This document shows positions 8,401 to 14,087 of a stretch of DNA of 14,087 nt, piece by piece. Every line of letters starts with the position of its first letter. Position 1 is the stretch's first letter. The stretch comes from an uncultured Verrucomicrobiales bacterium. GTDB lineage: Bacteria; Verrucomicrobiota; Verrucomicrobiae; Limisphaerales; CANJSG01. Made by a program: the position numbers and the translations under genes. Where the stretch lies: positions 1-14,087 of the forward strand of contig CAMLMI010000094.1 in the NCBI GenBank assembly GCA_946480965.1. Direction: 5' to 3'. A model generated the notes under the pieces. That model was not told the DNA's origin, made no database searches, and saw only the letters and a program-made list of their open reading frames with translations.

Positions 8401-11400
8401 CCGTATCATTGTCCAATCGGCTGATCGTCTCGGATACATTGTTGATTGGGGTCGATTCGACGATTTCAGGGTTGGATATCGTCGGGGCCTCGTAGACCAC
8501 GCGGAGGTCTCCATCGACATTCTGCAAGAGCCCGATGTTCACGACATTCGCTTCTGTGAATGTTCCGTTCCCCACTTTTGCTCCGAAACCTCCATACTGC
8601 ATGTCGCCGATGGGGGCGGAGCTTACAGCGTAGGAAAGGGCAAGTCCGGCCATCCCTGAAAATGAACCTGTCGCGGTCGAGATCGGCTGCTTCGGCATCC
8701 ATGCGACACCATGTCCTTCCGCAGATTCAAGAACTTCAACCATGTCGTCCCAAATCGAAGGGCGATGATTCTTCAAGGGCAATCCGCCATAGACCTTGTT
8801 TCCCTCGACCTCATAGTTGTCGCGCGTCAACTCGACGATGTTCTTGGAGTTGTCGGCCGACATATCGGCCAGTTGAAGGACCTTTACGCTCGACACAGAA
8901 TCCGATCTCCCGAAGAACTGGTTCAAAATAGCGTGTTCTTGAGCGGATCTAGTCGCGAAATCCAAGGCGTTATGGTCCCTCGTGGCCATCCATGCTGGTT
9001 CTCCAGACTCAAGATGGACTGATTTGTTACCAACACTCACGGTCTCCTGCAGGAACATGTCCACACTCGGCCAAACAAGATCGATCGCCCCTTCGGCGAA
9101 CGCACCGCCAATTCGCCGGGGACTCAATTTGGCCAACCCGATTCCGAAATTGCGGACGGTTTGCACCTTATACAGATCGGCGAACACTGCGCCGAAACGA
9201 TCACACCTAGCATAGTAGTTCATCCCGAGGCTGTATGCGATGGTGCCGTGGTAGACGTCCGATGCTGCCGTCGCACTTCCTTCAGCAATCAAACGCTGCA
9301 TATCGGCTACTTCCTTTGCGTGGATCTGAAGCATTCGAGGCGTGACTCTTCCGATATTGACACAGACGGCCGCCAAGTCGCCCTTGCGAATCGGACGATC
9401 AGAGCTGAACTCGCTCTGAGAGGATACGCCAAGATACCTGTCGGGACTTAGAAGTCCGGCAGCGGAGTTGCCATATCGGTTTCGCTTCACCTTCATCCTC
9501 ACGATCAGCTCATCGTCCCCGGTTCCCAATACGGTGCTCGATTCCAAACGGCCACGCTGCTCGGCGACGGTGTCGGCCTCCTCGAACGACACTGTCGGCC
9601 CCATAGCTCCTTGGTCAAACGGCCCCATTACTAGGGATGATCTGACGCTTTCGCCATCCACGACCGAATGAGTTATGAAGAGTTTACGATTATGAATGTT
9701 TGCCAATCGCAAAGACCCTGTCGCCACTCGCCTTTCCGGATCCGCTTGGCTAAACACGTCGATCTCCAAAGTATTGAATATCTTTCCATCGGAGAGACTA
9801 TCCGACACTGCGGCGATGTCTGCTTCGGCTCCTAGGCTCTCCACCTCAAAGACACCCACATTTGCATCGGCCTCAACCAATGTAGGGGTCGGAAACTCGG
9901 ACCAGTCGGAATAGTGATGGCGGCGATTTACAAACCGCATGCCGATATCGTCAATCGATACACCCGGCGCCGTCGTCGCCAAGCGATCAAGCAGGTATCG
10001 AGGAAAGATGACTCCCAAGGTGTCGTCGTCGTCGGTCGAATAGTCGTTCAATAGATTGTGAAGATAGTCGTCAACGACGGAAATGCCGCTCCTGAACCTG
10101 CTCGGCAGAAAATCGGAAACGTCGAAGCCTTCTTCCACTTTGGTGTCTTTTATCCACGGAAACAGGTGTTTCCACTCGTCTCCAATACGCACGGCGACCC
10201 ATGGATAGTTCACCGTGACCAAGCCCGTGCCTTGATAGTCGAATCCCAACTGGGAATTCCTGGCCCCGTTCAGCTGCATCCGCAGTATTCGGCTCATTCG
10301 GCCTTCGGCCATTTTGATCTTCCCGCTTTCCGGAAACACGTATAGCGCGTCATGCCCAGCCTTTCTGAGCAAATAGACCAATAGGCTGCACTGCTCTATG
10401 GGTGAACCCTGCCCCTCAAGGTATACCCCCAATGCACCGCGATTCACTCCCCCGCAGTTGATGGCCGAGAAAGCCCCCCCGGGAGCCGGCCCGGATTGCC
10501 AATCGTCAATGTCTTCAAGAATCCCCACGTCGACGGCGTCCGACAGCTCGATCTCATTGAACACATAGTTGGCCAAGGCGAGCGGGTCTCCGTTCAAGTC
10601 CTCGACCAATTTGTCCAGCGCGGGATGGCCCCAAAGCTCCGGGCTAACACCCAGGGTCTTACTGCTGTTTGGAAGCCTAGATATGCCGACGTTCACCTCC
10701 GATCCATAGGTCTGCAATTCATCAGGTGATTTTCCACCATAGACCGACGGCATCGGTTCCGAATCGAAGCGAGGTTGGGCAATAAGCTTGCTTGTCCAAG
10801 GAGGACGGGCCGAAAACTCGAGGGAGTAGAGCTGTTGGTCGGCAGGATTTCCGGCAGCGTCGATTGACAGTGGAAACGCCCCGCCACCGTCGATTTCAAC
10901 CGTGCCGTTTGCCTCGATCACGTAGGTAAACTGCCCGGCGGTCGGGTCGGCTCGATGAGACAGGACGAATCCGCGAAGATCCGCGCCGACAAAACCCGGC
11001 TGCCTCGTCACCACGACGCTCGTCTCGAGCCCGTTTCCAACGACTGTCCGCTTCAGGCCTTGATCGAGCAGATAGGTGTTCCAGTCGTCCGGGTCGTCCA
11101 AATGTGGCACCTTGAGATGCTGCACGCCTACCAGGGCGCCGTCGGACTTTCGGTAGGCTTTAATGGCAACGGAAGTGGCGCGTGTCGGATCTTCCTGACC
11201 GATTCCATAGTTGGCGAGTCCCACTCCAATCACGTATTCCCGCCCATACCAAATCGGATCTCGACCACGGCCGCCGAACGCCATGATTGGGTTGTTGCAC
11301 TTCCATCTGTTGGCCACGTTGGATTGGTCCGGTTGACCATCCAGATAATGGTAGACGACGGCGCTTCCGAGGCTTGGGTCGAACTCTTCGAGCCTCTCTC

Positions 11401-12637
11401 CCTGAAGGCCATGCATCGGGACCAGAAACGTCTGCCTGTCGAGGTCACTACCACCACCGCGAACCGGGAACAGCGTTCCGCTGCGTCCCCTGCCCGGAGG
11501 ACTCAGCTCATCGACAATGGCAATGGCGGCGGTGGACGGGCTGCTCACCAAGTAGTCCGAAGGCTTCGGAACAATGGAGACGACCAATTGTTTGACCCCT
11601 CTCAGGGCGGCCGCTTCCGGGGGCCAAACAAACGCCCCCCCCACGGACAAATTCTCATGAATTGTCACAGAAGTTTCGAAAGGCGTATAATCCAAGCCTT
11701 CCACAGCGGTGCTCAACCCGGGAACTATGGAAAGATCAACGGTCAAAGGTGCCGCCAAGTCCCCTCCCCTACGAACAAGGAATATGCCCAAGTCATCCGG
11801 ATCTTGCCGTGATATCACGTTGACAAAACTTTCGATCGAGACTCCAGGATCCGTCTTCACATAGGTCGCCCAAGCTTGTCTGTGATTCGGGGAGACCCTA
11901 TATTGGCCGACATTGTCCACCAGGCTGACCAAGACGCCTCTCGAATTGCTCCGGTTCTGAATATAGCTGTCCGGCAATGCAATCTCGACCCTTGATTCAT
12001 TCTTTCCGATCTGGACCGTCAAGTAGCCCAAGTGCTTTTCGCTTCCGTCAAAGCCGATGTCCGAAACCGAACAGCGAACGGTCCTTTCGACCTTCATGGC
12101 CGGATCTGGCTGCGATTCCAGGTATCGGATGAAGAATCTGGGCTTTTCATTATCGTCGACAGCCGTTTTCTCGACCTCGAGACCCACCAAGTATGACACA
12201 GCCAGCTCGTCATCAAGAACACGAATATTCTCCTTGTCTTCATTATATCCAAAGATCACATCCCATCCGCCCTCCATCTTTAGCTGGAGGGTCATATCTC
12301 CATCCAGCGTAGCGTTATTCGGCACTGCCAACTCAAAATCCCGCCACTGTTGGACGCTTCCATAGCTTCCAGAATGAACTGGAAACTTAAAGCTTGGATC
12401 ATCAATTCCGGCAATCATCTGGCTATTTTTGAACAAGCCTATCCACACTCGTTGCTCAAAATTACTAAATGAAGTGTGAATTCTTCTGGATATCTGCCCT
12501 CTGATGATCCCGCCTTCAACCACTTCTAAATTAACGTTGTCAAAGGTCGGATTACCTGTGGTGGTAACTTGACTGAGAAGAACGAGACATAGCGCCACAG
12601 CCACACTCGAAAAGTGACGTAGAAAATGCTTTTCCAT
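2126..12637 (-). CDS. Giant Sec-exported RHS/YD-repeat polymorphic toxin-like protein (3503 aa)
   Basis: Domains in order (approximate residues): signal peptide 1-28 (FSSVAVALCLVLLSQVTTTG); beta-rich modules 30-262; Calx-beta-like module 263-377 ending AIVDE; unassigned beta-rich region 380-670; transglutaminase-like module 680-845 without its catalytic residues; unknown region 850-1460; DUF6531-like RHS entry at 1469 (DPVNLMSGEFY, then PGPFPLEIRRNYGS, FGFGWKMGF); YD repeats about 1615-3155 (YDxxGRL, YEYDxxGxL) with an Ig-like insertion at 2845-2925 (GTHVLKVEGKDRLNRP); and the core-closing segment with GARYYDP near 3167, DPMGH at 3177 and YYDPDG at 3198-3203. A variable C-terminus of 300 residues follows: pretoxin linker, then a tip from about 3386. 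Known RHS proteins wrap the tip in the YD shell and release it by cleavage near the closing motif. The ATG is 13 bp after the upstream stop and has no clear Shine-Dalgarno. No PAAR or VgrG part is present, so this is not the type VI form. The target is unknown. Confidence 0.93.
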   Translation of the reverse strand: MEKHFLRHFSSVAVALCLVLLSQVTTTGNPTFDNVNLEVVEGGIIRGQISRRIHTSFSNFEQRVWIGLFKNSQMIAGIDDPSFKFPVHSGSYGSVQQWRDFELAVPNNATLDGDMTLQLKMEGGWDVIFGYNEDKENIRVLDDELAVSYLVGLEVEKTAVDDNEKPRFFIRYLESQPDPAMKVERTVRCSVSDIGFDGSEKHLGYLTVQIGKNESRVEIALPDSYIQNRSNSRGVLVSLVDNVGQYRVSPNHRQAWATYVKTDPGVSIESFVNVISRQDPDDLGIFLVRRGGDLAAPLTVDLSIVPGLSTAVEGLDYTPFETSVTIHENLSVGGAFVWPPEAAALRGVKQLVVSIVPKPSDYLVSSPSTAAIAIVDELSPPGRGRSGTLFPVRGGGSDLDRQTFLVPMHGLQGERLEEFDPSLGSAVVYHYLDGQPDQSNVANRWKCNNPIMAFGGRGRDPIWYGREYVIGVGLANYGIGQEDPTRATSVAIKAYRKSDGALVGVQHLKVPHLDDPDDWNTYLLDQGLKRTVVGNGLETSVVVTRQPGFVGADLRGFVLSHRADPTAGQFTYVIEANGTVEIDGGGAFPLSIDAAGNPADQQLYSLEFSARPPWTSKLIAQPRFDSEPMPSVYGGKSPDELQTYGSEVNVGISRLPNSSKTLGVSPELWGHPALDKLVEDLNGDPLALANYVFNEIELSDAVDVGILEDIDDWQSGPAPGGAFSAINCGGVNRGALGVYLEGQGSPIEQCSLLVYLLRKAGHDALYVFPESGKIKMAEGRMSRILRMQLNGARNSQLGFDYQGTGLVTVNYPWVAVRIGDEWKHLFPWIKDTKVEEGFDVSDFLPSRFRSGISVVDDYLHNLLNDYSTDDDDTLGVIFPRYLLDRLATTAPGVSIDDIGMRFVNRRHHYSDWSEFPTPTLVEADANVGVFEVESLGAEADIAAVSDSLSDGKIFNTLEIDVFSQADPERRVATGSLRLANIHNRKLFITHSVVDGESVRSSLVMGPFDQGAMGPTVSFEEADTVAEQRGRLESSTVLGTGDDELIVRMKVKRNRYGNSAAGLLSPDRYLGVSSQSEFSSDRPIRKGDLAAVCVNIGRVTPRMLQIHAKEVADMQRLIAEGSATAASDVYHGTIAYSLGMNYYARCDRFGAVFADLYKVQTVRNFGIGLAKLSPRRIGGAFAEGAIDLVWPSVDMFLQETVSVGNKSVHLESGEPAWMATRDHNALDFATRSAQEHAILNQFFGRSDSVSSVKVLQLADMSADNSKNIVELTRDNYEVEGNKVYGGLPLKNHRPSIWDDMVEVLESAEGHGVAWMPKQPISTATGSFSGMAGLALSYAVSSAPIGDMQYGGFGAKVGNGTFTEANVVNIGLLQNVDGDLRVVYEAPTISNPEIVESTPINNVSETISRLDNDTAVSPGLFHDKAAIENFLRYDGMSGPSMNPGDWLELTTDRGSIGNVDDRGGFFNKIADPVNLMSGEFYLDGVDLTLPGPFPLEIRRNYGSQSLAQGAFGFGWKMGFVDYLSYSDTALPVADTLYATDLDGSTLAYEAYEFGGDGKPTAWKPTQGKNPNLSNHTDDGIGAVANKFNNRINKRIEGATTVYELTGGDGSRRRYEVRSYPIPGSSITRQRPYLVKWTDHRGNYLEFKRGGDLPGENNTAEDWGLLRRIQSSNGQMVRFLYDVYGRIVEALTLDGRRIRYEYDRHGDLVRVVKADGSEIEYEYRHDAETIQTGATPVAAVVSSHLLEKEIKPDGRVLKNVYDDKRRVTEQWATVGEDLALIKNAVFDYDNDLDAAGVTESTLANPFLALSGTTTVRDYLGRPLVYEYSDGLITRITDPRLAQITQEWYSESDVVNGVVGAYGRSLKKTTDKRGLVTEFMYDARGNATNITVRGDLTGSGTAASATTTAHFLNDPQPGAAGVVRNLPWMRIDPSGNTNFFRYGNDWLVDEIEHHPKGWYPHTDRIIKATHEYQDFHDATAGRHAYGMKTKVVQAKASEDEATTIWEYDARGYVTAIRRPTGTGDPEVVVRQRHNDRGELVEQWDSDRRTVRYAYDAYGRTTAKEVFDAVAGVVASVPSAWNYYYYNENGELTWEDGPRFDPEDYSWRDYDGAGRKTEETVWRSRAMADGSGVEAETGDDLYATMSYQYDPFSNLRRITDPYGRYVMKDYDATGNLLSESRFDTDGTLLDTAGFEYYPSGDLSRIRNAANAGSEIKGLTQFGYNQTGKKILELRADAGEVLEWRYYPDGRVNRTTFRNGAYQVAEYADADRAVTNVYYSASGVPLSTNAVVRDRRGNVVVSSDATHRVTLTAYDDLDRVTQVQGPPGDAASARQTTTHVYDASGRKHVVKNGLLETIETETDALGRTKKTTVRGAPPSANVAAVTEVSYGNDHHSVTTTSGSGAAALEVTVFTDNAGRTVLSRTRPGENVVLHTRSAYDKVGNLTFSWDERGVVTERQYDGRNRLAREILPGGLEGNREISYGYDVLGNLTRRTMPGGLKWKAEYDEAGRIKYEKSYALSESDPATHVDYFYSTSGASIGLLGLSIDQKRSTAKEYEYDHWLRPSRVHAFGFGSVPSADVLTEYSYDVRGLLTNALETTERTYPSTPPYPALNGLPVVGATRVARAFDQYGQLREETVSIQEFGDWFENSRFLQEWDAAGRRSRLVAGEWNGDGFAQDGGRFDQTQLYDAAGRLRQILQGGQTFTFNYADNGLLTARQNPWRTMAVSARDGLGRRKTTSTTVGGVSVLGETMTWRTDSRLESYAAVRSGKDAWNETHAFGYNGRHQLVSEARSGTGGALTLTHSHDQAGLGVRVAMIESGSLDNGWVAAPQSTQIPTLDQFGRVADERIAASIFKLRAHGTASGVSGLTAKLDNTVVSGLAYDVVGTESTWWVDLSLDPGTHVLKVEGKDRLNRPVTKQSSFTLAGDRSIHTDFLGGHVSQRTETGGNGERQEFIWDARGRLLSVMTHTADPQEPVRGFHAVYDAMGRRLRTIDADHIYGIRSSLAFDTHVYDPQTEFLEIGLVRGFLDLASSQPQGYNRHRANSWHWMVYGPDDAGRQGGMQGLGGLEASFEVSAAGLSLTPPQSPVWTAVVTDHFGHTLATVKGGQTAWNPTRVDGYGAVQGYRAPVSIEASYLSFFPKPDRVSPLEATLWRGKRIDPTGYYWIGARYYDPVGGRFLSPDPMGHAATWDLYSFANGDPINYYDPDGRLAAGFYQGWNSGSSPAGSSGAFDAAYWLGGVLGGFNEGYEGGRQITANTLTFGATDSLGMTHSYDYQGWEYDGTRVLATGGRELLITAATMGSAQAFRATGQLGYGALAAGGEVYSTYQNASAIVDGYQNVQNGNNWGFLQAGLGSLGLRGNVSAFGDLADGFGSIAANSGRIYSEIGGNGMDPAMFDRIQTAFQKQPGRVMASNAGSELHLGPNLKIEGETLSQNVIMLRMNPSTSSVYEELIHTAQLRRGMDPKTQLVEMEIQAAQKLLKFADKYKIPAAESAETARRLLKLQGGSR
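2135..2142 (-). promoter_or_regulatory. Ribosome binding site of the 90-aa gene, inside the RHS 3' end
   Basis: The minus strand reads AAGGAGGGTCGCGGTGAAT: a near-perfect Shine-Dalgarno sequence a few bases before the GTG start and embedded in the last RHS codons. It is the strongest ribosome site I see in the window. The gaps before the RHS gene and before the 136-aa gene have none as good, so the 90-residue protein may be made more efficiently than its neighbours. Confidence 0.8.
10103..10600 (-). other. Transglutaminase-like module of the RHS protein, catalytic triad missing
   Basis: Residues about 680-845 follow the transglutaminase-like layout: DPLALANYVFNEIEL (from D684), GALGVYLEGQGSPIEQCSLL, VYLLRKAGHDALYVFP, then VNYPWVAVRIGDEWKHLFPW and IKDTKVEEG. 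Aligned by eye to the usual GxCxDxA, HxW and WxxxDP motifs, the catalytic Cys position is P746 (C750 falls on the usual Ala), the His position is Y811 and the Asp position is F826. The fold seems kept while the catalytic residues are not, so a binding or structural role is more likely than crosslinking or proteolysis. Similar modules occur before the repeats of other exported RHS proteins. Confidence 0.6.
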
Positions 12638-12650
12638 ATTCTGAAAATGA

Positions 12651-14087
12651 TTATTGCGACGCCTCGTCGGCTGGTAAAATAATGTTCAGATTTATCCCCA
12701 CTGCCGAGGCGTTCTTTGGGTCAGCATCTTGGAAATTCGATATTCCGTCCCCGTCCCAATCCCCGTTCACCACATCGTCATAATAGGCGGCCACCTCGAG
12801 GGAGCTCAGAGGATGGTTCCAAATTTCGAGCAAGTCGAAGGCCCCGTTGGCCTTTTGTCCGCCGTGACCGTCCCAGCCGATCTTGAACCCGTTTTCGCGG
12901 ATGGACGGGCTGGGCCAGCGGGCGATGCCGGCACCGTCCGCGCCCAGCTTCAGACCGTTCAGGTAGATGGCTGAGGCGGTCGGTCCATAGGTGACGGCGA
13001 TGTGATGCCACTGCCCGGCGGCAAACTGCACGCTTCGCGAAAGCAAGGTCTGGCCGACTCCTTCAGCTTGCGCAGAAAGCATGATAGACGTTCCCTGCGG
13101 GTTGAGTCCGAGGCACCATTGACCGTATCGCGAGTCTGCGGAGTAGGCCCCCAGTTCGATCAAATGCGTGTTGTTCTGTGCCCCAGTTCCACCCGGCAAC
13201 CCCACGCTGCTCCAATTGGGCTTGAACCAGAACGATATCGTTCCCTGTCGGCAGTTTAGATTGGCCGAACCGCTGGCTTCGACAGCGCGATAGGCCAACC
13301 CTTTCCAACCACCTTCCAAATCCGGACCGATGCCATAGCCATTGCCCACGACACCAGAAAGCAATTGCGCGCCGACCTTGTAGGTAGGAACCTGGCTTTG
13401 CTGCCCCAGAAAGTTGGAGTCGTTGAAATCGAAGCTGGCGAGCAGCCGTTTCTCGACACTGGCTGGATTTTTCGGATCTGTCTCGTCCATGAGCAATTCA
13501 ACTCCGTCGTTCACGCCGTCGTAGTCCGTATCTTTCTGGAAGGGGTCCATTCCCAGATCGAGTTCATCGGCGTTGCCCAGCCCATCGGCATCCGTGTCGG
13601 CTCCGGCCGAGGTCGCGGCTGTCTTGGTAGCCACCACATTGTCGATGATGACGCGGGCTTTCGGACCTGACTGGTAAGGAGTCATTCCGTTGCCAGTTCC
13701 TTCCGCGCGGATCACCAGATAGAGGTCCTGACCGACAAGCGGATCGCCTGGAGCAGGCGACCGGTAGTTCAGATTCATGCCGCTGATGGCAGGCTGTTGC
13801 GGACTGGTCAGCGTCTTTTCCCAAACCATGCCGACAGGTATCCGAGAAGCACCCACTGCAAAATAGATCTTTCCCTTGAAGCTTACGTCCGCCGTATAGA
13901 CGTGCACCATTTGGTCCATATAGGCATGATATACGGTGTGCGCCTCTAGCTTGCCGATCTTCTGCCAACCCTCCGCATTCTGCGAATAGGAGAACACATC
14001 CAGCAGGCCTTGGCCACCGTATGGATAGATGCCCTTGCCGATGCCGTTGTTGCCAAGCCAACCGCCAGTGCCTTTCCATGGGGTGAT
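12651..14087 (-). CDS. Exported LamG / thrombospondin type 3 repeat protein, N-terminus outside window
   Basis: The frame is open to the right edge: codons upstream of the internal GTG at 13995-13997 continue in frame (ITPWKGTGGWLGNNG), so 478 residues are visible and the start lies outside. Visible order: a beta-rich N-terminal part up to about residue 155 (LYLVIRAEGTGNG, ARVIIDNVVATK); a calcium-binding TSP3-type Asp-rich segment at about 165-212 (DTDADGLGNADELDLGMDPF, DTDYDGVNDGVELL); and a LamG-like concanavalin-type jellyroll at about 215-440 (GTISFWFKPNWSS, AGQWHHIAVTYG, AIYLNGLKLGADG, FDLLEIWNHPLSSLEVAAYY). A last Asp-rich loop follows (DWDGDGISNFQDADPKN). Such proteins are exported and often bind carbohydrate or other surface ligands; the signal peptide would be off-window. 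It ends 13 bp before the RHS ATG on the same strand, so the two are very likely co-transcribed. No PEP-CTERM or other sorting signal is seen at the C-terminus. Confidence 0.85.
   Translation of the reverse strand: MTPWKGTGGWLGNNGIGKGIYPYGGQGLLDVFSYSQNAEGWQKIGKLEAHTVYHAYMDQMVHVYTADVSFKGKIYFAVGASRIPVGMVWEKTLTSPQQPAISGMNLNYRSPAPGDPLVGQDLYLVIRAEGTGNGMTPYQSGPKARVIIDNVVATKTAATSAGADTDADGLGNADELDLGMDPFQKDTDYDGVNDGVELLMDETDPKNPASVEKRLLASFDFNDSNFLGQQSQVPTYKVGAQLLSGVVGNGYGIGPDLEGGWKGLAYRAVEASGSANLNCRQGTISFWFKPNWSSVGLPGGTGAQNNTHLIELGAYSADSRYGQWCLGLNPQGTSIMLSAQAEGVGQTLLSRSVQFAAGQWHHIAVTYGPTASAIYLNGLKLGADGAGIARWPSPSIRENGFKIGWDGHGGQKANGAFDLLEIWNHPLSSLEVAAYYDDVVNGDWDGDGISNFQDADPKNASAVGINLNIILPADEASQ

Noticed and set aside
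5471..8659. Plus-strand open frame of 1062 codons, and another of 764 codons at 3095-5389
   Set aside because: Both are antisense to the RHS repeat core. The encoded sequences show no recognisable domain, while the minus strand shows clear YD repeats. Long antisense frames are common over GC-rich repetitive genes.
12557..12637. Lipoprotein signal in the RHS N-terminus (VALC)
   Set aside because: The residue before Cys is Leu, not Gly/Ala/Ser, and the hydrophobic stretch continues after the Cys, so an ordinary Sec signal peptide fits better.
12651..13997. GTG at 13995-13997 as the true start of the LamG gene
   Set aside because: The frame continues open for 30 more codons to the window edge with plausible protein sequence, and no signal peptide follows this GTG.

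Overview
The window looks like an accessory region of a Gram-negative, GC-rich environmental bacterium. The style suggests Verrucomicrobiota or a relative: exported LamG/thrombospondin-type-3 proteins, very large Sec-exported RHS proteins with a transglutaminase-like domain, and IS66 genes of the kind I associate with that phylum. This assignment comes from protein style only and is not certain. No rRNA, tRNA, CRISPR array or phage gene is visible.

Layout, left to right. Positions 1-929 hold the right-hand part of an IS3-family insertion sequence on the minus strand. Its orfA is broken by two in-frame stops and one frameshift. Its DDE orfB is open up to the left edge. This element sits inside a remnant of an IS66-family element on the plus strand (930 to about 1429): the tnpB 3' part and the first 46 or so codons of tnpC. 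The remnant ends at the stop codon of a minus-strand gene.

From 1430 to the right edge all genes are on the minus strand and tightly packed, so they read as one operon transcribed right to left: an exported LamG/TSP3 protein (12651-14087, N-terminus outside), a 3503-residue Sec-exported RHS protein (2126-12637), a 90-residue cytoplasmic protein (1857-2129) overlapping the RHS stop by 4 bp, and a 136-residue exported beta-rich protein (1430-1840).

How the genes may work together. The RHS protein has the architecture of a polymorphic toxin: signal peptide, beta-sandwich modules including a Calx-beta-like one, a transglutaminase-like module without its catalytic triad, a DUF6531-like entry to the RHS barrel, about 1,500 residues of YD repeats, the core-closing DPDG motif at 3200-3203, a pretoxin linker, and an AT-rich tip of about 115 residues with an EELIH motif. 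The overlapping 90-residue gene is where an immunity gene is expected, and its sequence resembles domain II of EF-Tu. I consider this tip/90-residue pair the most interesting system in the window. The LamG protein may help with surface attachment or delivery, but that is inference.
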